DNA from: an uncultured Candidatus Saccharibacteria bacterium
GTDB lineage: Bacteria > Patescibacteria > Saccharimonadia > Saccharimonadales > UBA4665
NCBI GenBank assembly: GCA_946482575.1
Contig: CAMLRZ010000002.1
Location: 13,136 to 77,135, forward strand
Reading direction: 5' to 3'
DNA: 64,000 bases
This document shows, piece by piece, positions 44,307-51,561 of this stretch. Under the pieces are notes generated by a model. The model saw only the letters and a list, made by a program, of their open reading frames with translations. It was not told where the DNA came from and made no database searches. Every line of letters starts with the position of its first letter. The first letter of the stretch is position 1. The translations under genes and the position numbers were made by a program.

Positions 44307-45098
44307 ATGGCAAACAACTACTGGAGGGAACGCTCTGTGCCGTATAAGCCAGGGCAAAAGACTGCGTACAAACTGAGTCGCAGTAAAATCGAGCTATTTA
44401 TGCAGTGTCCACGCTGTTTTTGGCTGGATACTCGTTTGAAAATTAAGCGTCCTGACAGTCCTCCGTTTAATATCAACAAAGCAATCGACGAGCTGTTTAA
44501 ACGGGAGTTCGATAGCTACCGTACCAAAGGCGAGCCACACCCGATTATGCTCGAGAACAATGTCGCTGCTGTGCCGTTTATGCACGAAAAACTGGATGAT
44601 TGGCGCGAGAACTTTGTGGGTGTGCAATTTGTGCACCAGCCAACCAACTTGCTTATTTTTGGTGCGGTAGATGATCTGTGGGTCACCGAAGACGGTCAGG
44701 TAATCGTGGTGGACTATAAAGCCACAGCCAAAGATAAGGAAGTGTCTATTAGCGCGGGCTGGCAAATTAGCTACAAGCGCCAAATGGAGATTTACCAGTG
44801 GCTTTTACGCCAAAACGGCTTTAACGTGCAGCCCACCGGCTATTTTGTATACACAAACGGCCGATTCGATATAGATATAAACGGCTTTTTCAATAAGCTT
44901 GAATTTAAGACCAAGCTTATTCCATACACCGGTGATGACAGCTGGGTAGAGCCAACAATCGAGAGAATGAAGGCCTGCATGGACGGTGAGATGCCGCAAA
45001 TGGGCGATAGTATCATGGGTGGACCGTGTGATTTTTGCATGTATGCTCGTGCACGAACTGAGCTTACGGTGAATCATTTGATGAAGAAAGGCAAGTAG
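44307..45098 (+). CDS. PD-(D/E)XK nuclease, RecB/Cas4-like with Fe-S cysteines
   Basis: 263 aa. Nuclease core motifs are GAVDDLWVTEDGQVIVVDYKAT (motifs II and III with Asp and DxK), KRQMEIYQWLL (QxxxY helix) and an N-terminal KLSRSKIELFMQCPRCFW. Two CxxC pairs (CPRC near residue 35 and CDFC near 241) flank the core in the arrangement of Fe-S cluster RecB-like nucleases. Not next to any CRISPR or cas gene, so a repair or DNA-processing role is more likely than adaptation. Confidence 0.85.
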   Translation: MANNYWRERSVPYKPGQKTAYKLSRSKIELFMQCPRCFWLDTRLKIKRPDSPPFNINKAIDELFKREFDSYRTKGEPHPIMLENNVAAVPFMHEKLDDWRENFVGVQFVHQPTNLLIFGAVDDLWVTEDGQVIVVDYKATAKDKEVSISAGWQISYKRQMEIYQWLLRQNGFNVQPTGYFVYTNGRFDIDINGFFNKLEFKTKLIPYTGDDSWVEPTIERMKACMDGEMPQMGDSIMGGPCDFCMYARARTELTVNHLMKKGK

Positions 45099-45106
45099 GC
45101 GGACGG

Positions 45107-45150
45107 ACGATGAGGTGTGGTGGGGCGCGGCGAGGCGCACACCTCATCGT
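45107..45150 (-). terminator. GC-rich hairpin downstream of small membrane gene
   Basis: Perfect 13-bp stem ACGATGAGGTGTG (45107-45119) / CACACCTCATCGT (45138-45150) with an 18-base GC-rich loop. No T tract on the minus strand. Confidence 0.55.
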
Positions 45151-45162
45151 GTCCGGGCGGGG

Positions 45163-45390
45163 TTATTTCAGGCTCTTTACGAGCTCTGGAACTGTTCCGG
45201 CGCTCAGAGCCTTGAAAAACAACTGCTGCTGCGAGCGCTGATGCGAATCGAGGAGGTATCGCCGCTGGAAGGCGGTGGCTGTCTGGGGCGTCCGGCTCAC
45301 CTCGTGAGCCAGGGTACGCAGCAAACTCCAAAAGAGCATGCCTGCGAACAGCGCGAAGAAGACAGTGACGGCTATGGCTGCAGAACTCAT
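45163..45390 (-). CDS. Small single-span membrane protein, GC-rich
   Basis: 75 aa. The N-terminus is SSAAIAVTVFFALFAGMLFW, one transmembrane helix, followed by a polar and basic cytoplasmic or external tail with several Gln and Arg. GGGGA lies six bases before the ATG, and a good promoter is upstream. No family recognised. Base composition resembles the other two GC-rich cassettes, not its neighbours. Confidence 0.6.
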   Translation of the reverse strand: MSSAAIAVTVFFALFAGMLFWSLLRTLAHEVSRTPQTATAFQRRYLLDSHQRSQQQLFFKALSAGTVPELVKSLK

Positions 45391-45466
45391 GGCGATTCCC
45401 CATCAATTGTGACTCGTGGACCTACTTGCCTTAAGGCTCTCGGTACGAACCGTACTCGATGCGAAC

Positions 45467-45495
45467 AGTATAGCGTATCTTTGCAATTTCTACAA
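45467..45495 (-). promoter_or_regulatory. Promoter of small GC-rich membrane gene
   Basis: Minus strand: TTGTAG (45495-45490), 17-bp spacer, TATACT (45472-45467). Confidence 0.6.
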
Positions 45496-45498
45496 CAA

Positions 45499-46665
45499 TC
45501 AGGCGTGGCTGGCGGGGAAGCTATGGCGAAAGAGGGGCTCGTCTAGGGATTGAGCAGTATGGTCTTTAAAGGCATGGCGCTCGGCACGCTCCAGAGCATT
45601 AACAACTGTTTCCGGCGTGCGGTTAACTTGCTGGTCCATGAGCAAAAAGTTCAGTTCGTTACGAGGAATAGAGAGCTGATCGATGCGCGTAACAGGGATA
45701 TTGCGATGCAGGTTGGCGGTGAGTGTCTGGCGTTCAATCCAGGCGGCGATGCTTGTTTCGGTGTGCAGCGACAGTATTTCTTTCATACGCAAGCGCCATT
45801 CTTGCTGGCGGATAAGCCGATTACTCCGCGTTTGCCACAGTGATCGCAGCGCTTCCTCGGTAAACGCGTGTCCCAGCATGTCGATGTACTGTTTGTGCAA
45901 TACGGTGGGCACAAAAAGATGGTCGGTTTTATTGGTATTCAATGAGTTCAACCAGCGCCGCTCTTTGATAATTTGCATTGCTTCGTCAAAATCGGTGGTA
46001 TATTCGCCCAAGTCTAGCAAAATCAGCTCGACTTTTTTGCCGTCACTGCGCACGCCCATGTTTTCAATCTTAAGACTCATCTCAAAAATACCATATTTCC
46101 AGAGTCGATAATGGGTGTTGATTACTGCCCGCAATAATTGCTTGGCCGCCGGAATGTCGGGTGCACTCAAGCGGCGCGGAGGCAAGTAGGCCAACCGAAA
46201 ACGATGCAGGTAGAGCGACATGGGAGTCACGTAGTCTTGTGTGAAGTAGAGCGGCATAAAATAGTCGGGCTCGTCTTTGGGGACGGCTGCCAGCACCGGT
46301 ACAATTTTAATATTGCCAAACAGCCGCATAAGCTGTTTATCGCTGGCGTATATTCCCTGTAATACAGCAGGTAGCTGCTGTTTATGAATGAGCAGCTGAT
46401 GTGTGCGGCGCTCAATTTCCCCCGGCGAGAGCCCTAGTCGTTGCAGGTGCGGTCCAATGGCTCGCTTTGTTTCGCCGAAGTCCAGAGGTACTTTTACGAC
46501 ACGCCCCGTTGATATGCCATCAAGTGACGATATTTTATAAATGCGGAATTGCGCCCCGTGGTCAACAAACGTATAGCGATAATAAGACCCCACAATGTCC
46601 GGTATTTGGGGCATCGCTCCTTGGGAGGGCGTTTCGGGCAGTTGCCATTCGTCCATTTTTACCAT
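45499..46665 (-). CDS. Kinase-like fold protein, family A, copy 2
   Basis: 388 aa (or from ATG 46656). The kinase-like N-lobe has DHGAQFRIYKI in place of the Gly loop and GRVVKVPLDFGETK with the likely ATP-site Lys. The C-lobe has LWKYGIFEMSLKIENMGV (catalytic-loop position) and LLDLGEYTTD (DFG position). The loop aligns with HRDLKPEN, but the usual Asp is missing. Paralogous to the gene at 47540-48661. Its start overlaps the family B gene by 7 bp. Last gene of a four-gene operon. No established family recognised. Confidence 0.75.
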   Translation of the reverse strand: MVKMDEWQLPETPSQGAMPQIPDIVGSYYRYTFVDHGAQFRIYKISSLDGISTGRVVKVPLDFGETKRAIGPHLQRLGLSPGEIERRTHQLLIHKQQLPAVLQGIYASDKQLMRLFGNIKIVPVLAAVPKDEPDYFMPLYFTQDYVTPMSLYLHRFRLAYLPPRRLSAPDIPAAKQLLRAVINTHYRLWKYGIFEMSLKIENMGVRSDGKKVELILLDLGEYTTDFDEAMQIIKERRWLNSLNTNKTDHLFVPTVLHKQYIDMLGHAFTEEALRSLWQTRSNRLIRQQEWRLRMKEILSLHTETSIAAWIERQTLTANLHRNIPVTRIDQLSIPRNELNFLLMDQQVNRTPETVVNALERAERHAFKDHTAQSLDEPLFRHSFPASHA

Positions 46666-47528
46666 CGGTCAACGTAGTCAATTTCCGCTATCTTGGCTGC
46701 TATAAAGGTGGCAAGAACGTCGTCTTTGGGGCGACAATCACTGCAAAGGTGTTTGGTGCGCCAGCGCCGTTGCAGTTCTTCGGCGGCGAAGGCTTTGTTA
46801 ACGGTTGCCGTGAAATATTCCTGGGCTTGGCGGGGGATTTGCGGAAAGTCGGTCTTGAGCGGATTTATATTGTTCAACCAGCGCCGTTGCGTTACGGCTA
46901 GCGTCATGAAGTCCAGATCGCTCGTAAACTCGCCAAGGTCGGCAAAAATAAGTCGATTGCGTTCGTTAAAGCCGGTGTCGCCAATCTTGAAGACGTAGTC
47001 GGCGTAGCCGTACTCCCACAAAGCGTAGGTTTGTTCCACGTATTGATCAATAATATGGCACACTCGTTTCACATCGGTGCTCGAGATGCGCAGGCTATTA
47101 TTTAATGTCTGCAGAATCTCGCTGGTCATGGTGAGCTTGTCTTGCGTATACACAATGCGCCCCGCGCCCCAGCGCTTATCGGGTGTGTCCTCGGGAAGAA
47201 TATTGTCTACATCAATCAATGTCGGATTACCCAGCAAGTGCAAAAAGAGTTCCGGCTGCATAAAATTATGGCGCAGCATGCTTGCAATGCGCGCTTTGCC
47301 GTTTATAAACGTAAGTACTCGCGACTGCACCCGTGCATCGGTTACTTTTTGGCCGGTGCCATCGGTATTGTATCGCTGGCGAGCAATAACCTCTGTCTCA
47401 GACTGGGTAAGCGGCAGTTTGAGCACACGCCCATTGTGCATATCAAAAACGTGAAACTGGCCGCCGCTTCCGATTTCAGGAAACGGCACGTATTGATGCG
47501 GCTTTTCTGGCAGATGATAGTTTTGCAT
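46659..47528 (-). CDS. Kinase-like fold protein, family B, copy 2
   Basis: 289 aa. N-lobe: EIGSGGQFHVFDMHNGRVLKLPLTQSETE. C-lobe: LWEYGYADYVFKIGDTGF and IFADLGEFTSD. Near the C-terminus is KHLCSDCRPKDD, a CxxC pair that could bind zinc, then the ending EIDYVDRW. Close paralogue of 48661-49509, with long identical stretches such as LLGNPTLIDVDNILPEDTPDKRWGA (compare SLVPIDNILPEDTPDKRWGA). AAGGA lies upstream. Confidence 0.75.
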   Translation of the reverse strand: MQNYHLPEKPHQYVPFPEIGSGGQFHVFDMHNGRVLKLPLTQSETEVIARQRYNTDGTGQKVTDARVQSRVLTFINGKARIASMLRHNFMQPELFLHLLGNPTLIDVDNILPEDTPDKRWGAGRIVYTQDKLTMTSEILQTLNNSLRISSTDVKRVCHIIDQYVEQTYALWEYGYADYVFKIGDTGFNERNRLIFADLGEFTSDLDFMTLAVTQRRWLNNINPLKTDFPQIPRQAQEYFTATVNKAFAAEELQRRWRTKHLCSDCRPKDDVLATFIAAKIAEIDYVDRW

Positions 47529-47539
47529 AATTTTCCTTG

Positions 47540-48661
47540 CTACTGATACTTAAGGATTAGTTGTTCATAGGCGGGATTCACTTGTGGCGGAGATGCGGCA
47601 ATATCACGTTCGATGGGCTCGAGCCGCTCGGGTGGCAGTGGTGAAATTTGCCGGTCATTGTAGAGCATAATCAGATCGTTATGCGGAATGTGCATATCGT
47701 CAACTCGCCCGGAAGACAGTCCTTGGTACAGGGTGTTTTTGGTGTTTTGCTGCGCGATCCACAAGGCAACTTTTTGTTGAGGGTTCTTGGTGAAAAAGGC
47801 TTTTCGCTGCAGCTGGCGCTGTTTTCGACGCTCGTAAACCAGGCATTTTTTGCGCCAGCGCTTGCGGAATTCTTGGATAGTAAAGGCCTCGTCGCACGCC
47901 TTTATGTAGTAATCATGCAAAATCGCCGGCAGGTAGATGTAGTCAATTTTATGAGGTAGCAACGAATGCTGCCAGCGCCGTTCGGTCAAAATTGCCTCTG
48001 CTTGTTCTTTGTTGGTGATGTGTTCAGCCAGGTCCATCCAGATAACTTCGGTCTTAGCGCCGTTTACACGGATGCCCATATTTTCTGGCTTAAAAACAAA
48101 CTCAAAAAAGCCGTATTCCCAAATGCGATAATGCAGAGCGATAATTTCTTGCACCAGCTTTTTTACGATCATGATGTCGTTATTGGTGAGTTCGTTGGGG
48201 TAATTGGGCTGCACAAATCGAAAATGCTCCAGATAATGACCAATGGTGGCTACCTGATCCTGGGTGTAGTAAATCGGCAAAAAATAGGCGTTTGGCGTGG
48301 GCGAGGGGATAGGCGCCTGCACCATGCGCAATTGTCCCAGATTTTGCATGAACTGCTGGTCGTGGCCATACACGCCCTGCAACAAATTAGGCAACGTGTG
48401 TTTGTAACGCATGATGTCGCGGACACGGGCATCTAAAAGCTCATTAAATTCATCAGAAGTGTTGTAGGTTGCAATCTTGGATAATGGTGCTGCGACCACG
48501 TGCTTAGTCTCATCAAAGTCCAAAGGCACCTTGATAACCCGACCGGTGGGCTGATCGGTCGCCGAATGAATGGTATAGACCCGAAACTGAGCGCCATTGC
48601 CAATAAAATGATAACGATAAAAAGTTCCTACAAGTGGCTGGGCGGAAAGGTGAGGTGTCAT
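47540..48661 (-). CDS. Kinase-like fold protein, family A, copy 1
   Basis: 373 aa. FIGNGAQFRVYTI and GRVIKVPLDFDETKHV in the N-lobe. IWEYGFFEFVFKPENMGI is at the catalytic-loop position, where KPEN exactly matches the kinase DLKPEN motif but Asp is replaced by Val. WMDLAEHIT is at the DFG position. A long basic helix (about residues 255-290) follows. Its ATG overlaps the stop of the upstream family B gene, so A and B are made together. Confidence 0.75.
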   Translation of the reverse strand: MTPHLSAQPLVGTFYRYHFIGNGAQFRVYTIHSATDQPTGRVIKVPLDFDETKHVVAAPLSKIATYNTSDEFNELLDARVRDIMRYKHTLPNLLQGVYGHDQQFMQNLGQLRMVQAPIPSPTPNAYFLPIYYTQDQVATIGHYLEHFRFVQPNYPNELTNNDIMIVKKLVQEIIALHYRIWEYGFFEFVFKPENMGIRVNGAKTEVIWMDLAEHITNKEQAEAILTERRWQHSLLPHKIDYIYLPAILHDYYIKACDEAFTIQEFRKRWRKKCLVYERRKQRQLQRKAFFTKNPQQKVALWIAQQNTKNTLYQGLSSGRVDDMHIPHNDLIMLYNDRQISPLPPERLEPIERDIAASPPQVNPAYEQLILKYQ

Positions 48662-49509
48662 TACAAGCGGTCCACGTAATCAATCTCCATAACTTTGGTG
48701 GCGATGAATGCCGAAATGGTATTAGTTTCTGGTGTGCAAGCAGAGCAGATGTGTTTTTTGCGCCAGCGTTTGCGGAGTTCTTCCGCCGTGAAACTGCTGT
48801 CTAGTATGCGAAGATAGTCGGGCACAAGGTCTGGGTGCATTTTGGGAAAATCGTTCTTAAGAGGGTTGGTGTTGTCGTACCACCATTTTTCGGTGATCGC
48901 TCGTTCAATAAATTCTGGGTCGCTACTGAACTCGCCCAAATCTACCGTCACTAAAGACCCGTTGGGTCTGACCCCCATGTCACCCAGCTTAAAAATGTAG
49001 TCAGAGTAACCGTACTCCCACGTCTTGTATACATGTTGCACATAATTGTTGATAAGCCGAATAAATTTTCGGTGGTCAGCGGGGGTAACAGTGTCCTGTG
49101 CACTCAAGTACTCCATGAGCCCTCGCACAATTTCAACCTTGTCTTGGCTGTACACAAATCGTGCTGCGCCCCAGCGCTTATCGGGTGTGTCCTCGGGCAA
49201 AATGTTATCTATCGGAACCAGCGAAGGATTACCCAAAAGATGCAAAAAGGGTTGCGGATCATCCAGCGGGTGCATGATCATAGACGGAAGGCGCGCCTTG
49301 CTGTTCATGAACGTCTGCACACGGACTTCGATGCTGGCAATTTGTTCCAGCGTGCCGTGAATAATGTTGTGGCGTTGCTTTGCAACACGAGTAGTTTCCG
49401 CCTCGGTTAACGGAATTTTAAGCACGCGCCCGTTGTGCATATCAAAAGCTTTGAATTGGGCACCGTGGCCAAGCTCGGAAAAAATACTGCCTTGTCTGTC
49501 CATGTCCAT
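48661..49509 (-). CDS. Kinase-like fold protein, family B, copy 1
   Basis: First gene of the B-A-B-A operon. 282 aa from ATG 49509; TTG 49539 and TTG 49548 are alternative starts, but 49548 lies upstream of the predicted transcription start. N-lobe: ELGHGAQFKAFDMHNGRVLKIPLTEAET. C-lobe: TWEYGYSDYIFKLGDMGV and TVDLGEFSSD. C-terminal KHICSACTPE (CxxC) and EIDYVDRL as in its paralogue. Family B differs from A by Gly-Asp in place of Glu-Asn in the loop, the CxxC motif, and shorter length. Confidence 0.75.
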   Translation of the reverse strand: MDMDRQGSIFSELGHGAQFKAFDMHNGRVLKIPLTEAETTRVAKQRHNIIHGTLEQIASIEVRVQTFMNSKARLPSMIMHPLDDPQPFLHLLGNPSLVPIDNILPEDTPDKRWGAARFVYSQDKVEIVRGLMEYLSAQDTVTPADHRKFIRLINNYVQHVYKTWEYGYSDYIFKLGDMGVRPNGSLVTVDLGEFSSDPEFIERAITEKWWYDNTNPLKNDFPKMHPDLVPDYLRILDSSFTAEELRKRWRKKHICSACTPETNTISAFIATKVMEIDYVDRL

Positions 49510-49551
49510 AAAATGTTCCGTCTCTCCCAGATTGGCCAATAGTATCAAGTT

Positions 49552-49580
49552 TATATAAGTCCGCTCAAGGAGATGTGCAA
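49552..49580 (-). promoter_or_regulatory. Promoter of kinase-like operon
   Basis: Minus strand: TTGCAC (49580-49575), 17-bp spacer, TATATA (49557-49552). Back to back with the serS leader promoter. Confidence 0.6.
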
Positions 49581-49655
49581 CTTTTACTACGTTCTCCAGA
49601 TGCGAAGTGTGTATAAAATGCGTACACGCGCATAGCGCTGTATGTTTGGTGGGTG

Positions 49656-49664
49656 TGCTATACT
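49656..49664 (+). promoter_or_regulatory. Extended -10 promoter of serS leader
   Basis: TGC-TATACT (TATACT at 49659-49664), an extended -10. The leader ORF ATG begins 8 nt later (49673), so its mRNA is nearly leaderless. Confidence 0.6.
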
Positions 49665-49672
49665 AAAGATAG

Positions 49673-49726
49673 ATGAAAGTTACTCGCACGTACATCAGTT
49701 CCAGCTTTCGCTCCAGTCGACGCTAG
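49673..49726 (+). CDS. Ser-rich leader peptide upstream of serS
   Basis: A 17-codon ORF, MKVTRTYISSSFRSSRR. Ser codons are 9, 10, 11 (AGT TCC AGC) and 14, 15 (TCC AGT): five of 17. Codon 15 (49715-49717) is the first triplet of a terminator-like stem, and the TAG stop is inside the hairpin. It lies 62 nt before seryl-tRNA synthetase. The enrichment for the cognate residue supports a role as an attenuation peptide. Confidence 0.7.
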   Translation: MKVTRTYISSSFRSSRR

Positions 49727-49744
49727 TCGGCTATTATCTTTTTA
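49715..49744 (+). terminator. Attenuator terminator of serS
   Basis: AGTCGAC (49715-49721), loop GCTA, GTCGGCT (49726-49732), a 7-bp stem with one G-T pair, followed by ATTATCTTTTTATA. It overlaps the last codons and stop of the Ser leader ORF. Confidence 0.65.
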
Positions 49745-49788
49745 TATACCTATTTCTAGACAAACTTTCGTAAACAGGAACAAATCCC

Positions 49789-51093
49789 ATGTTAGACATC
49801 CAATTTATCCGGGAAAATCGCGAGCAGGTGGCCACCAAAGCCCAGCAAAAAGGCTATCCTGTCGATGTAGACACTTTATTGCAGCTTGATGAGCGCCGCC
49901 GTGATTTGGTAACACAAATTGAGGCCGTGCGAGCCAAGCGCAACGACCTGGCCGCTATGCTCAAAAAAACCAAACCCACTGCTGAGCAAATCGCCGAAGG
50001 TAAGGCGCTAAAAGAGCAGGTGGCTCAATTAGAAAGCGATCTAGCACCCGTAGATGAGCAGTATCAAGCGCTGCTGCATGCTGTGCCGAACATGCCATTG
50101 CAAGACGTGCCGGTGGGCGCTACCGAAGACGAAAACGTGGTGGCCAAAAAAGTTGGCGAGCCTACGCCGTTTGACTTCACGCCCAAAAACCACTGGGAAA
50201 TTCTGGAGCCGCGTGACATGCTCGACAAAGAGCGCGCCGCTAAAATTGCCGGCAGCCGGTTTGCGTACCTAAAGGGCGGGCTAGTGCGCATGCAATTTGC
50301 CATCGTGCAATTTGTGATGCAAACACTGAGCGATGAGCAGGTGATCGCCAAGCTTGTAAAAGACAATAATCTCAACCTCAGCACCAAGCCATTTACGCCT
50401 ATCGTACCGCCAGCTATGTTGCGCACTGAGCCATATGTAGCCAGTGCTCGTTTGAACGCCGAAGAAGTTACGTATCGTGCTGGCCAGCCAGAAGACGATT
50501 TGTGGCTCAATGCTAGCGCCGAGCACACCTTGTGTACCATGTATTGGAACGAGATTTTGCCCGAAGCCGAGCTGCCAATTCGGTATATCGGTTACAGCAC
50601 AAGCTTCCGTCGTGAGGCCGGTACCTATGGTAAAGACACGGAAGGTATTATTCGCTTGCATCAGTTTGATAAGTTAGAGATGGAAATCTTTAGCACCGCC
50701 CAGACTGGCTTAGACGAGCACCGGCTTGCTGTAGCTATCCAGGAATATCTGGTGCAACAGCTTGGTCTGCCATATCAACTTCTGCAAAAGTGTACCGCCG
50801 ACATTGGCAAGCCAAACGCCAGCGGCTTTGACGTAGAAGTATGGTTCCCCGGTCAGCAGACCTACCGCGAAACACATACTGCCGACTACATGACCGACTA
50901 CCAGGCCAGTGATCTTAAAATTCGTGTACGTTTGGCGGATGGTACTATTGAGTTCGTGCATACTAACGACGCCACCGCATTTGCGCTGGGCCGCATCATG
51001 GCTGCAATTGTAGAGAACAACCAAACGCACGACGGTAAAATCGTTATTCCGGAAGTCTTGCGCCCATTCATGGGTGGTCAAGCTGAGCTATAA
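49789..51093 (+). CDS. serS: Seryl-tRNA synthetase
   Basis: Charges tRNA-Ser (and tRNA-Sec where present). 434 aa. N-terminal antiparallel coiled-coil arm covers about residues 28-100. The class II catalytic core has motif 2 in YSTSFRREAGTYGKDTEGIIRLHQFDKLE and motif 3 in NDATAFALGRIMAAIVEN. AGGA precedes the ATG. Probably regulated by the Ser leader ORF and hairpin upstream. hpf follows 18 bp after its stop. Confidence 0.96.
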   Translation: MLDIQFIRENREQVATKAQQKGYPVDVDTLLQLDERRRDLVTQIEAVRAKRNDLAAMLKKTKPTAEQIAEGKALKEQVAQLESDLAPVDEQYQALLHAVPNMPLQDVPVGATEDENVVAKKVGEPTPFDFTPKNHWEILEPRDMLDKERAAKIAGSRFAYLKGGLVRMQFAIVQFVMQTLSDEQVIAKLVKDNNLNLSTKPFTPIVPPAMLRTEPYVASARLNAEEVTYRAGQPEDDLWLNASAEHTLCTMYWNEILPEAELPIRYIGYSTSFRREAGTYGKDTEGIIRLHQFDKLEMEIFSTAQTGLDEHRLAVAIQEYLVQQLGLPYQLLQKCTADIGKPNASGFDVEVWFPGQQTYRETHTADYMTDYQASDLKIRVRLADGTIEFVHTNDATAFALGRIMAAIVENNQTHDGKIVIPEVLRPFMGGQAEL

Positions 51094-51111
51094 GCTACAA
51101 AGGAGGGTATT

Positions 51112-51474
51112 ATGATCAAACAGCTCCACATCACTGGTGTGCACATGCAGGTGGGGGAAGACCTGCACAAATATGTCACCAAAAAACTAGCCCGATTAGA
51201 TCGCTACGTTCCCAAAACTAGCCGCGAAAGTCTAAAAATGGACGTTAAGCTAAAAGAAGACAAGAAAAAAGGCCAAAAGCTGTGCACGTGTGAAGTAATC
51301 GTTTCGTTACCCCAAGAAACAATTGCCATTACCGAAGATACTATTAACATTTTTGCTGCCGTTGATATTGCCGAAACCCGACTTCGCGGACAACTGCGCC
51401 GCTACAAAGACTTGCATGCGAATCCGCGTTTGCATCGCCGAATTATTGCTCGCCTGAAGCATCGCCCGGTATAA
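51112..51474 (+). CDS. hpf: Ribosome hibernation factor HPF/RaiA family (short form)
   Basis: 120 aa. S30AE fold with LHITGVHMQVGEDLHKYVTKKLARLDRY, then VIVSLPQETIAITEDTINIFAAVDIAETRLRGQLRRYK. It binds the ribosome's mRNA/tRNA channel in slow growth. The short form lacks the C-terminal dimerisation domain of long HPF. AAAGGAGG upstream. Confidence 0.92.
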   Translation: MIKQLHITGVHMQVGEDLHKYVTKKLARLDRYVPKTSRESLKMDVKLKEDKKKGQKLCTCEVIVSLPQETIAITEDTINIFAAVDIAETRLRGQLRRYKDLHANPRLHRRIIARLKHRPV

Positions 51475-51510
51475 AACCAAAAAAGACTCGCCTTACACGC
51501 TCCAACAGCG

Positions 51511-51516
51511 TACAAT
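51511..51516 (+). promoter_or_regulatory. -10 box of secA
   Basis: TACAAT about 45 bp before the secA start; -35 not clear. Confidence 0.4.
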
Positions 51517-51561
51517 AAGGGAAAACGAGATCAAGAAATAGGGAGATACGAGACTACCGCC

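Noticed and set aside
44307..45098. Cas4 of a CRISPR system
   Set aside because: No repeats, spacers or other cas genes anywhere in the window.
45115..45546. 143-aa + strand ORF across the third GC-rich cassette
   Set aside because: No domain, it crosses the hairpin, a promoter of the opposite gene and the 3' end of the kinase-like gene; the 75-aa minus-strand ORF has a membrane helix, RBS and promoter.
48661..49548. Kinase-like genes as a toxin-antitoxin or HipA system
   Set aside because: HipA signature residues and a small HTH partner are absent; the A-B alternation and shared fold do not fit.
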